From: Armatimonadota bacterium
GTDB taxonomy: Bacteria > Armatimonadota > Armatimonadia > Armatimonadales > Armatimonadaceae
Direction of reading: 5' to 3'
Length of the DNA stretch: 32,435 nucleotides
NCBI GenBank assembly: GCA_014381035.1
Contig: JACMIS010000916.1
Coordinates: forward strand, 1 to 32,435
A program made the translations under genes and the position numbers. The notes below the pieces were generated by a model. It had not been told where the DNA came from and ran no database searches. It saw only the letters and a list, made by a program, of their open reading frames with translations. This document shows positions 15,648-23,947 of the stretch, piece by piece (the first letter of the stretch is position 1; every line of letters starts with the position of its first letter).

Positions 15648-16643
15648 ATGGCAGTAACCACCGTGAACTCTCATAACGGCACGCCGACCGGCGCGAACAA
15701 TCTTGCTTCGCGCCGGTCGCCGCTTGCCGCCTTCGCGGAGAAGATGATCACCGGTTGGATCTACCTTTGCGGCGGCTTGTCCATTGTGTTCGTGGTAATG
15801 ATCTTCCTGTTTGTTTTCAAGGAAGCGTTCCCGCTTCTGCGCGAGTATTCTATCAGCGCGTTTCTGACCGGGACACTCTGGGCACCGACTGAGCAGCCGG
15901 AAAAGTTCGGTCTGGTCCCGCTTTTGCTATCGTCCGTGATGGTGACGCTCGGCGCGGTGGTGATTGCGATCCCCCTCGGCTTGATGACCGCGATCTACCT
16001 GGCGGAGATCGCCCCTGCACGCATCCGCGATATTTTGAAGCCCGCCGTGGAACTGTTGGCGGCAATCCCTTCCGTGGTACTCGGCTTTTTCGGCGTAACG
16101 GTCCTCGCACCATTTCTGGCGCAGACGCTTAAATTAGACATCGGGCTATCAATGCTCGCCGGGTCGATAACGCTGGCTTTTATGGCGGTCCCAACCATCG
16201 CGACCATCAGCGAGGACGCCTTGTCGTCAGTCGGTAAAGATTTGAAGCAGGGCAGTCTCGCGCTCGGCGCGACGCGCTGGGAGACAATCCGCCGCGTCGG
16301 GGTCCCGGCGGCGTTCTCCGGGATCATGGCGAGCATCATGCTTGGAATCGGTCGCGCCATCGGGGAAACGATGGTGGTGCTGATGGTAACCGGATCCGGG
16401 GTCGGCGACTCCCTCAAAGGCATCATGACGGAACCATTGCAAGCCTTCCGCTGGGTATTTTCCGCGTATGGCGAGATCTGCAACACGATCACCGCGACCA
16501 TCGCATCCGATATGGGTGAGGCGGTCGTCGGCTCTGCGCACTACCACGCGCTGTTTCTGCTGGGCGTGGTCCTTTTCGTAATCACCTTCATCATCAACCT
16601 CGTCGCCGATGCCGCACTACGAAAGGGGCACCTCCAACAATGA
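15648..16643 (+). CDS. pstC: Phosphate ABC transporter permease PstC
   Basis: 331 residues, inner-membrane permease with about six helices (the first around residues 36-62, the last around 300-322). The binding-protein-dependent transport domain carries the EAA loop that contacts PstB (ALGATRWETIRRVGVPAA, about 205-222), followed by GIGRAIGETMVVLMV, typical of PstC. It pairs with PstA to form the phosphate channel. It overlaps pstA by 4 nt (ATGA), so the two are translationally coupled. No Shine-Dalgarno is visible before its ATG; the region directly upstream is the end of an inverted-repeat element. Confidence 0.95.
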   Translation: MAVTTVNSHNGTPTGANNLASRRSPLAAFAEKMITGWIYLCGGLSIVFVVMIFLFVFKEAFPLLREYSISAFLTGTLWAPTEQPEKFGLVPLLLSSVMVTLGAVVIAIPLGLMTAIYLAEIAPARIRDILKPAVELLAAIPSVVLGFFGVTVLAPFLAQTLKLDIGLSMLAGSITLAFMAVPTIATISEDALSSVGKDLKQGSLALGATRWETIRRVGVPAAFSGIMASIMLGIGRAIGETMVVLMVTGSGVGDSLKGIMTEPLQAFRWVFSAYGEICNTITATIASDMGEAVVGSAHYHALFLLGVVLFVITFIINLVADAALRKGHLQQ

Positions 16644-17593
16644 GCACCCCGGCAACTACACTGTTACGCTCCGCGAACACCACGTCGCGGCAGAACTACG
16701 AAAAACTGATGTTCGGCGTGATGGGATTGGGCGCAGTCTGCGTCGTGATCCCGATGGTGTACATCTTCGTTACGCTGTTCATCGGCGGGATCGGCAAAGT
16801 GCTGACGCCCGGATTCCTGACCGAAATTCCGAGCCGGGGTAGCACGCAAGGCGGTATCGGTCCGCAAATCGGCGGCACCATCGCTTTGATGATCGGCACT
16901 ATCGTGCTCGCGCTCCCGCTGGGTATCTCGGCGGCGATCTACCTGACGGAGTATGCGGGTAAGAACGCGCTCACCCGTGCGATCCGGATGGCGATCGTGA
17001 ATCTTGCCGGGGTGCCCTCCATCGTGCATGGGCTGTTCGGTCTGGGATTATTCGTGTACCTGCTCGGCGCGTGGATGGACAAAATCAGCGGCTTTTCGAG
17101 TCTCGACCCGCCGCAGAATTTTTGGGGACGCCCGACATTGTTGTGGGGCGCGGCAACCCTGGCGATTCTGGTTTTGCCGATTGTGATTACCGCGACCGAA
17201 GAATCCTTGAAAACGGTGCCGCGCTCTTTTCGCGAAGGGTCTATCGGGTTAGGCGCGACGAAATGGCAGACGATCTGGAAGGTGGTGTTACCTGCCGCAC
17301 TTCCAGGAATTTTGACCGGTACGATTCTGGCAATCGGGCGGGCGGCGGGTGAAACAGCACCAATTATTCTCGTCGCGGCGGTGGGATACAAGACGAATTT
17401 CGCGCCGATCCCCCCGTTGTATGAGCCTGTTGTTGCTCTGCCCTACCACCTGTTCTACGTGGTAACCGAAGTCGCTCGTGCGACTCCCGCACTCCAGTAC
17501 GGCACGGCACTAACCTTGCTATTGATTGTATTCGGGATGAACCTGGTGGCGATTATTTTGCGGACGCGGCTTCGGAACGCACGGAGATGGTAA
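16640..17593 (+). CDS. pstA: Phosphate ABC transporter permease PstA
   Basis: 317 residues, about six membrane helices. Diagnostic segments are GIGPQIGGTIALM, LPLGISAAIYLTEYAG, the NLAGVPSIVHGLFGLGLF helix typical of PstA, and the EAA loop ALGATKWQTIW-like block (GLGATKWQTIWKVVLPAALP, about 205-224), then AIGRAAGETAPI. It forms the heterodimeric phosphate channel with PstC. It starts 4 nt inside pstC. Its stop is 10 nt before the pstB ATG, and GGAGATGG near its end (17582-17589) may serve as the pstB ribosome site. Confidence 0.95.
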   Translation: MSTPATTLLRSANTTSRQNYEKLMFGVMGLGAVCVVIPMVYIFVTLFIGGIGKVLTPGFLTEIPSRGSTQGGIGPQIGGTIALMIGTIVLALPLGISAAIYLTEYAGKNALTRAIRMAIVNLAGVPSIVHGLFGLGLFVYLLGAWMDKISGFSSLDPPQNFWGRPTLLWGAATLAILVLPIVITATEESLKTVPRSFREGSIGLGATKWQTIWKVVLPAALPGILTGTILAIGRAAGETAPIILVAAVGYKTNFAPIPPLYEPVVALPYHLFYVVTEVARATPALQYGTALTLLLIVFGMNLVAIILRTRLRNARRW

Positions 17594-17603
17594 CGAAACG
17601 ATT

Positions 17604-18473
17604 ATGATTAGCGACGAAAAAATCAGCGCACAGGCGGTCGGCACGTCGCGCAACGGTGTCGGAACGGTATCCCCGGGCAAAGGACGCGGCGCAACGGACC
17701 CGCAACGGGATTTGAAGATTCGTATTCAGGCGAGTGAGGTCGATTTCCATTACGGAGACGGCTTTCACGCGCTGAAAAATATCAACATGCCGCTTTACGA
17801 CCGGCGCATCACCGCGCTGATCGGACCGTCGGGTTGCGGCAAGTCGACATTCCTGCGGTGCCTGAACCGTATGAACGAGGAGATTGACTCCGAATCCCGT
17901 GTCGACGGCAATATCTCGCTCGACGGCATTGATATTTATGGCGCGGACGTGGACAAGCCGGAGTTGCGCAAACGGATCGGGATGATCTTTCAGGCACCGA
18001 ATCCGTTCGGGATGAGCATCTATGACAACGTGGCGTATGGACCGCGCTTACACGGCAAGCAGACGAAAGACGAACTGGATGCACTGGTCAAGAAGTGTTT
18101 AGAGCAAGCCGCGCTTTGGGACGAAGTCAAAGACAAACTGAAAGCCTCGGCGTTCTCGTTGTCGGGCGGTCAGAAGCAGCGGCTGTGTATTGCCCGCACT
18201 CTCGCGACGGAACCGGAAGTCATTCTGATGGACGAACCGACATCCGCACTGGATCCAGCGTCCACCGCAAAAATCGAAGAGATGATGGAGTCGCTAGGAC
18301 GTGAGTACACCATCGTGATCGTGACGCATAACATGGGACAGGCGACACGCATCAGCGACTATACCGGTTTCTTTTATAAAGGCGACCTGATCGAGTTCGG
18401 TGAGTCGGTCGATCTGTTCAATAAGCCATCGCACAAACAAACGGAAGATTACATACGAGGAAAGTTCGGTTAG
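17604..18473 (+). CDS. pstB: Phosphate ABC transporter ATP-binding protein PstB
   Basis: 289 residues, about 35-40 longer at the N-terminus than many PstB proteins because of a Gly/Thr-rich lead before the ATPase domain. Walker A GPSGCGKS (74-81), PstB-specific FLRCLNRMNE, Q-loop FQAPNPFGMSIYDNV (129-143), signature LSGGQ (186-190), Walker B VILMDEP (206-212), and H-loop VTHNMGQATR. It hydrolyses ATP to drive phosphate import. The TNPFPM-like region (PNPFGMSIYDNVAYGPRLHG) is characteristic of the family. The stop codon is immediately followed by a long inverted-repeat element. Confidence 0.97.
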   Translation: MISDEKISAQAVGTSRNGVGTVSPGKGRGATDPQRDLKIRIQASEVDFHYGDGFHALKNINMPLYDRRITALIGPSGCGKSTFLRCLNRMNEEIDSESRVDGNISLDGIDIYGADVDKPELRKRIGMIFQAPNPFGMSIYDNVAYGPRLHGKQTKDELDALVKKCLEQAALWDEVKDKLKASAFSLSGGQKQRLCIARTLATEPEVILMDEPTSALDPASTAKIEEMMESLGREYTIVIVTHNMGQATRISDYTGFFYKGDLIEFGESVDLFNKPSHKQTEDYIRGKFG

Positions 18474-18584
18474 GTGGTCGGGTGGTAGGGTAGTTAGGTT
18501 GCTGGGATCAATTTACCGGGGTCGGATACCGCCCCAGAATTCCCTTCGACACCTGACTGCCGAACCACCCGACCACCCGACCAC
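18474..18584. repeat. Long inverted-repeat element between pstB and phoU
   Basis: It starts at the base after the pstB stop. The left arm GTGGTCGGGTGGT (18474-18486) has two overlapping perfect complements, ACCACCCGACCAC at 18564-18576 and 18572-18584, because the right arm is an 8-nt tandem repeat (ACCACCCG). Inner pairs are AGTTAGGT with ACCTGACT, and a strong core hairpin GGGG-T-CGG-ATA-CCG-CCCC (18518-18535). The whole 111 nt can fold into one imperfect hairpin in the operon mRNA. No Shine-Dalgarno separates it from the phoU ATG. Confidence 0.7.
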
Positions 18585-18594
18585 ACACACAACA

Positions 18595-19401
18595 ATGTCG
18601 CTTACAGTAAACAGTTACAAAAACGGAAACGGATTGCACGAGGATACTTTCATACCGGAGTTCTCGCTTTCCGTGGGTGACAGTGAGAACCTTTCCTCGC
18701 CTGTAGATACGCTGACCGAACTGCGCCGCCGCATTTTAGAAATGGGCGCGGCGACGGAGGAGTTGGTGCGCGACGCCTTGCGGGCATTGACCGAGCAGGA
18801 CAGCTCGCTCGCGGCAACGATTATGCCACGCGACGATGTCGTGGACCGCATGGACATCGAGATCGAAGCCATGTGTCTGCGTCTGCTTGCCGTCCCAAAC
18901 CCCAAGCCGGAAGAGTTGCGCTTGATCAGTGCCGCGCTGAAGGTGATTACCGACATCGAGCGTATCGGCGATCATGCGGTAGACATCGCGAAGATCAGCC
19001 AGCGTATGGGTCGCGAGATGTTCTACAAGCCGCTGGTGGATATTCCGCGACTCGGAGAAATGACGCGCCAGATGCTCCACGACGCTCTGGAAGCGTTCGT
19101 GCATCGCGACCTGGATCGTGTCGAACGCGTGATCGCGGGCGACGACAACGTGGACGCGCTGTACGCACGGATGCGCAAAGAGTTGCAGTTTATTATGCAG
19201 GAGGACCCTTCCTCGGTGCTTCAAGCCTCGTACCTGCTGTTCGTGGCGCACTATCTGGAGCGCATCTGTGACCACTGCACGAATATCGCGGAACGGGTCG
19301 CGTTTATGGAGACCGGTGAGGTCAAACACTCTTCGCCGAAAAAAGCCTCCAAAGACCTGCCTCCGCTCCCCCCGGTGCGCGTCTCCACGAACAACAAGTA
19401 G
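18595..19401 (+). CDS. phoU: Phosphate transport/signalling regulator PhoU
   Basis: 268 residues from the ATG at 18595. An in-frame upstream extension would run through the inverted-repeat element and into pstB, so it is rejected. The protein has two PhoU repeats of three helices. Each carries the metal-binding signature, first as ERIGDHAVDIAK (about residues 121-132) and then as ERICDHCTNIAERV (about 221-234). About 35 residues of N-terminal lead and a basic C-terminal tail (SSPKKASK) lie outside the repeats. PhoU links the Pst transporter to the PhoR kinase and represses the Pho response when phosphate is plentiful; it also limits uptake. Its position at the operon end is standard. Confidence 0.95.
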   Translation: MSLTVNSYKNGNGLHEDTFIPEFSLSVGDSENLSSPVDTLTELRRRILEMGAATEELVRDALRALTEQDSSLAATIMPRDDVVDRMDIEIEAMCLRLLAVPNPKPEELRLISAALKVITDIERIGDHAVDIAKISQRMGREMFYKPLVDIPRLGEMTRQMLHDALEAFVHRDLDRVERVIAGDDNVDALYARMRKELQFIMQEDPSSVLQASYLLFVAHYLERICDHCTNIAERVAFMETGEVKHSSPKKASKDLPPLPPVRVSTNNK

Positions 19402-19466
19402 CCCTCTGCTGACTGTGGGTTCACGCAACCACATGCAGGCGATCTGCGTCAGATACAATAAGCGCG

Positions 19467-20705
19467 ATGGCAACCCGTTTCCAGTTTCAGCAGACCGAGA
19501 CGGGATCCCCCACGCCGACGCAACACCATACCCCGAAGCAGACCGGTACAGCGACTGCTCTACAAACCCCGGTGCGGGTCGTCTCCCCACACCAAATTGA
19601 GCCGGAACTACTCAGTGTTCGCCCACGCTATGTACAATCCAAAAACTCAGTGTCGCTTTTTGGCGCGTGTGCTTTTTCAACCTTGCTCTTCTTGCCAAAC
19701 TTCTATGCGCTGTCTCGACAACATCCGGAGAAAATGCAAGAGATTATTTGCGCCGTTTGTCTAACATTTGTGTTGTGCTATGTGTTATTGTGGTCACTTC
19801 TATCGGATAATCGCCGCATGAACCGGTTATTGCGATACGGTCACCCATTCCCGGCGACGGTTATTGCTATCGAGAAATGTGCCCATGACTCCATAGTCTA
19901 TGCGGTCTATATATCTAACACAGGTCAGAGCACCGAAGTGGTTATACCAGTACCATCCAAGATTTTGGTGACCGAGAGCTTGAAACCACGGGCAACGTTT
20001 ACCCTCCTTGTATCGCCGGATAATCCCAAAGAAACAATCCCTTACTTTTTAGCGACAAAGACATTCACCGTTACTGCCATTGAAGCGACGCAGATCTCGC
20101 ACGATGTTTCCGCCCGCATTGCCGCACAAGCACGGAGCCTTCCTGTGCAATCGGTTGGTCGCTTAGGACCCATCGAAACTGAGTTACTCGGGGAGATGCC
20201 AAGGCAGATACGTGCCACGCGGTCGCAACGCCGTATGCAGGCGTGGTATTTTGGGTCAATCGCTGCTTTAGCGACGCTATTTGTGCTCGCCTACCAGAGG
20301 GGATTGATACCGACTCCCTCCAGCGGATACCCGTTCTTATTCCAAATGGTCGGTCAAACATTATTCGCTCATATGATTGGTTCTATCCGCCGCAGAAACG
20401 AGCTTCTGCGAAACGGGATACCCGCACGTGCATTGGTCACGGCGGAGGAGGACTTGGCGTCCAACGAGCAGAAGCAAATACCGAAGCGAGAGATCTCCTT
20501 TTTGTACCAGTTTGAAGGGCACGGCGCGATTCAGTACGGGCGATTTACGATGCAACGAAAGCGTGCGTGGCAACTCGGTCTGGCCGAAGGTTCCACCTTT
20601 ACGGTGCTGTGTGACAGCAAGAAACCTGCTGATCACGTCCCCTACTTTCAAATCACCGATAGGGAGATTGTCGGGGCGATGGGCGCGAAGATCATACCAC
20701 CGTGA
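19467..20705 (+). CDS. Membrane protein of two tandem DUF3592-like modules
   Basis: 412 residues. After a 55-residue polar lead, one module repeats twice: two membrane helices (about 62-80 and 92-112; then 259-276 and 287-305), a basic RR segment, and a small beta domain. The copies align at RRMNRLLRYGHPFPATVIA (116-134) against RRRNELLRNGIPARALVTA (308-326), and at ATFTLLVSPDNP...IPYF (176-194) against STFTVLCDSKKP...VPYF (376-394). The GxPxxAxV start of the beta domain is like DUF3592 proteins, whose function is unknown. A TACAAT box lies 7 nt before the ATG with no ribosome site, suggesting a short leader. It converges on the AfsR-like gene, with 6 nt between stops. Confidence 0.75.
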   Translation: MATRFQFQQTETGSPTPTQHHTPKQTGTATALQTPVRVVSPHQIEPELLSVRPRYVQSKNSVSLFGACAFSTLLFLPNFYALSRQHPEKMQEIICAVCLTFVLCYVLLWSLLSDNRRMNRLLRYGHPFPATVIAIEKCAHDSIVYAVYISNTGQSTEVVIPVPSKILVTESLKPRATFTLLVSPDNPKETIPYFLATKTFTVTAIEATQISHDVSARIAAQARSLPVQSVGRLGPIETELLGEMPRQIRATRSQRRMQAWYFGSIAALATLFVLAYQRGLIPTPSSGYPFLFQMVGQTLFAHMIGSIRRRNELLRNGIPARALVTAEEDLASNEQKQIPKREISFLYQFEGHGAIQYGRFTMQRKRAWQLGLAEGSTFTVLCDSKKPADHVPYFQITDREIVGAMGAKIIPP

Positions 20706-20711
20706 GGCGAA

Positions 20712-23700
20712 CTAATCGCCGCCGATCAGATTCGTCGCTTCCTGGATCGCTTGCGCGACGGTCCAACGCTCCCCGATCAGCCAGGCGACTTTGTAGGTGG
20801 CGGGCGATACCAGTGATTGCAACCTTCGGACGCGCTCCTGCTCCTCGACTCCCCGAACCGGCAGAGGCTTTACCCCGGAAACCTGATTCAAGCGCATACT
20901 CGCCGCGAACAGTCGTACTGCCCCTTCGTTATCGCCCTGCGATTCCACGACATACGATGCCGAACGGAGCATGTCCGACGTGTCCTGAGGGGCATTCATC
21001 GTTTCTAACAAAGTAAATCCTTCGCGTAGATACCCCCGCGATGTCGGGAGATCCCCCGAGTCCTGCGCGACCGTAGACAGATTATTCAACACCGAGACCA
21101 TGCCGCCTTTATCGCCGATCTCGCGCAAGAGTCGCAGACTTTCTTCCAGATAGGTCCGTGCCGACTCCCGGTCGCCGGTTTCGTACAGCGCGGCAGCCAT
21201 GTTGAACAGTGAGTGGGCGATGTCGTCTTTGTCGCCGGTCCTGCGGCGAATGTCGAGGCTTTCTGTCAGGCAGTTCAGGGCTTCTTCGTGCCGTCCGCAG
21301 TGGCTGTGCAGGTTGCCCAGATTTTGCAGGAACATCGCGATACCACGTTGATCGCCCGTTTTGCGCTGGATCGCGAGCCCCTCTTCGCGCAGATGCCGGG
21401 CAGACTCCAGATCACCCGTGTGATGCGCGACCGTGGCGAGATTCCCCAAAGCGTTCGCGACACCGTTCGGTTCGCCGAGCGTCCGAAAATGCGTCAGGGC
21501 GTTTTCGTGCCAGCATTTCGACATGGCATAATCCCCCTGATGCCGCGCCATATTCCCCGCCCCGGTCAACAGATCGCCGTGCCAACCGTTCAGTTCCGCG
21601 TCCGCGTCGGAAGGATACGGCATTGACAGAGTCCGGGAGATGGCGGAACGCCCCTCGGTCTGTCGCCCCCGTAGAACCCACCAACGGATTAAGGCACGGC
21701 ACAGGGTGTAGGCCGCGCGCGTATCCTCCGACCGAATCGCGGTCTCGACGGCGAAGCGCAGATTGTCGCTCTCACCGTCCAACGCTTGCAGAGCAATCGT
21801 CTGGTCTTCGCTGTACAGTTGTGGTCGCACCATTTTCGCCCATTCCGCGAAAACGCTTGCATGACGAACGGTGATCGCGTTGTCCACTTCGAGTTCGCTG
21901 CATTTCGCGGTCCCGTATTCGCGCAGGGTTTCCAGCAGGCGAAAATGTCCCGTCTCCGCTCGGACCAAAAGCGATTTTTCGGCGAGATTGGCGAGAATAT
22001 CCAGCGTGTCCCATTCCTCGGTATCGGGTTCGCCGCAGATCCGGTGGGCGAACTCCGCCGTGAACGACGCGGGGAACACACAAAGGCGTCGGAACAACCG
22101 TTGCTCCGGTTCCGAAAGCAGGTCGTAACTCCATTCCACGAGAGCGCGAAGGGTTTTCTGACGCGGTATCACGGACACGCTCACGGAGGTCAGCAGACGG
22201 AACCGGTCGGCGAGTCGCGTTTCGATTTCGGTCAATGTCAGCGAGGAGGCACGGGCAGCGGCGAGTTCGATAGCGAGCGGCAAGCCGTCCAGTCGTTGAC
22301 AGAGTCGCCGAACGGTTGCGGGTTCGGGAGCCGCCTGAGGACGCACGGCGCAAAGGCGACTGACGAACAGTTGCTCCGCTCCCTTCGCCGGGAGTGTGGA
22401 CACCGGGTACAGGACTTCGGCTTGCGCATACAGCGGCTGACGCGACGTGGCGAGGATTCGTAGCAGGGGCACGGTCCTGAGTAGCGCATCCGCGAGCGAT
22501 GCGGCGAGCGACGCGATCTGCTCGGCGTTATCCCATAGCAGCAATACCGGTTCGCTCCGGGTTAAAAGAAAGTCGCTCACGATCTGAAGTGTCGGGGTCG
22601 TTGCCGGTGGAGGAGCGATCTGCAGTGCGGACAACAGGGCGCGATGTAGTTCTTCGTTGGTTCGTACCGGGGCAAGATCTACCCAGTAGATTCCCCCGGT
22701 GAAGTATTGGGCGCAGAGCGATTCGCGGGCGATTGCCAGCGCAAGCCGGGTTTTCCCGACACCACCGGTCCCGGTTAATGTCATCAGACGCGGATTTTCC
22801 GGAGCGAGAACCTGCTCGACCAGAGTTTGGATCTCGGCATCCCGCCCGATCATCGGCGTCAACGGTGTGGGGAGCGTCGCATCGACAGCGGTTCGCCCGG
22901 TGACCGTTTTTGACGGTTGCCCGAGCGCGAAATCCTTCCCGCCCGTGCGTGCCGACGACCGGATACGCTGAAATAACGCCGCGGTTTGCGCGGAAGGCTC
23001 GGTCCCGGTCTCGTTCCGTAAACGTTCGCGCAAGGCGCGGTACAGCAGGATCGCCGCCCCGAAGTCGCCGATCCGTGCCAGGATAGATAGCAAACGCCGG
23101 TGCGGCTCTTCGTGGAGCGAGTCCAGAGCGATCAGCCGACGGAGCCACGTTTGCGCGAGTTGATCGTCTCCCTGTAGTTCCGCACGGTCAGCAAGCGCGG
23201 AAAGCACCGAAGCGTACAACGATTCATAGCGGGCGCGTTCCCCGAGGATCCATTCGTCGTCGAAGCCCTGCAAAAGCACGCCCCGGTACGCATCGGCGCA
23301 CACGTTCAAAGCGGCATCGCTCGCCTCGGCAATATTTTTCGGGAGCGCATCGAACAGGGAAAAATCGCTGACAAAACCGGGGTGTGCCACATCCACGCGA
23401 AGCGAACGCGGCGTCGGGGATTGTAGCAGGATTGCCGCGTCGGCGAGTGCGGAGCGCAAGTCGGTCAGCGCACGCCGCAAGGAGCCGAAAGATTGCGTCT
23501 GCTCACTGTCTGCCCAGAGTAAACCCGCGACTGTTTCGCGTTCGACCCGTGCCGACGATTTCCCACTACGCAGTGCAAGGAGTGCGAGAAGAGAAACGCC
23601 TTTACGGGTCCGCAACAGGGGCAAACGAACGCCGTTCATCAAAATAACGGGCTCCCCCAGAAGACGCAGTTCCAAAAGCGGCGTCCGAGGCGGGCTAAGA

Positions 23701-23717
23701 ACTTCCGGTTGCGACAT
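20712..23717 (-). CDS. AfsR/SARP-like regulator: BTAD, NB-ARC ATPase and TPR repeats
   Basis: 1001 residues. Residues 13-110 form an OmpR-like winged helix (LELRLLGEPVILMNG, GLLWADSEQTQSFGSLRRAL). Residues about 115-255 are a bacterial transcriptional activation domain (YRGVLLQGFDDEWI, HRRLLSILARIGDFGAAILLY). Next is an NB-ARC/STAND ATPase: Walker A GTGGVGKT (316-323), Walker B VLLLWDN (391-397), and the GLPLAIELAA motif. The last 350 residues are tetratricopeptide repeats (GDLESARHLREEGLAI, GDRESARTYLEESLRL). Such proteins are signal-gated transcription activators, best known from actinomycete secondary metabolism. Three direct heptamers lie upstream of its own -10 box, suggesting autoregulation. 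No biosynthetic cluster is in the window. Confidence 0.92.
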   Translation of the reverse strand: MSQPEVLSPPRTPLLELRLLGEPVILMNGVRLPLLRTRKGVSLLALLALRSGKSSARVERETVAGLLWADSEQTQSFGSLRRALTDLRSALADAAILLQSPTPRSLRVDVAHPGFVSDFSLFDALPKNIAEASDAALNVCADAYRGVLLQGFDDEWILGERARYESLYASVLSALADRAELQGDDQLAQTWLRRLIALDSLHEEPHRRLLSILARIGDFGAAILLYRALRERLRNETGTEPSAQTAALFQRIRSSARTGGKDFALGQPSKTVTGRTAVDATLPTPLTPMIGRDAEIQTLVEQVLAPENPRLMTLTGTGGVGKTRLALAIARESLCAQYFTGGIYWVDLAPVRTNEELHRALLSALQIAPPPATTPTLQIVSDFLLTRSEPVLLLWDNAEQIASLAASLADALLRTVPLLRILATSRQPLYAQAEVLYPVSTLPAKGAEQLFVSRLCAVRPQAAPEPATVRRLCQRLDGLPLAIELAAARASSLTLTEIETRLADRFRLLTSVSVSVIPRQKTLRALVEWSYDLLSEPEQRLFRRLCVFPASFTAEFAHRICGEPDTEEWDTLDILANLAEKSLLVRAETGHFRLLETLREYGTAKCSELEVDNAITVRHASVFAEWAKMVRPQLYSEDQTIALQALDGESDNLRFAVETAIRSEDTRAAYTLCRALIRWWVLRGRQTEGRSAISRTLSMPYPSDADAELNGWHGDLLTGAGNMARHQGDYAMSKCWHENALTHFRTLGEPNGVANALGNLATVAHHTGDLESARHLREEGLAIQRKTGDQRGIAMFLQNLGNLHSHCGRHEEALNCLTESLDIRRRTGDKDDIAHSLFNMAAALYETGDRESARTYLEESLRLLREIGDKGGMVSVLNNLSTVAQDSGDLPTSRGYLREGFTLLETMNAPQDTSDMLRSASYVVESQGDNEGAVRLFAASMRLNQVSGVKPLPVRGVEEQERVRRLQSLVSPATYKVAWLIGERWTVAQAIQEATNLIGGD

Positions 23718-23750
23718 CGGCGGACATCCCCTCTCCCAAGAACATCCCTC

Positions 23751-23803
23751 ATTCTACCCAATGTCCACGCTTTCGCATCAATTTTGTCCACAGTAATGTC
23801 CAC
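23751..23803 (-). promoter_or_regulatory. Promoter of the AfsR-like gene with three direct heptamers
   Basis: On the minus strand, GTGGACA occurs three times: plus-strand TGTCCAC at 23797-23803, 23785-23791 and 23762-23768, with repeats 12 and 23 bp apart. The last copy is 5 bp before TAGAAT (plus-strand 23751-23756), a plausible -10 about 34 nt upstream of the ATG. SARP-type activators are known to bind direct heptamers spaced about one or two helical turns apart just upstream of the -10. Confidence 0.5.
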
Positions 23804-23947
23804 GCCGCAGTGCGAAACTGTAACCACCGGACACCATTTCCATCGCATCCGGTTTCCGTCGCTGTACTGCATTCCATAGCGAGTGTAGATCAGTTCTCTG
23901 TGTTCTCGCTGGCAATCCGTCGCGTTGCCGAAAGGAGTTTTTGACTT

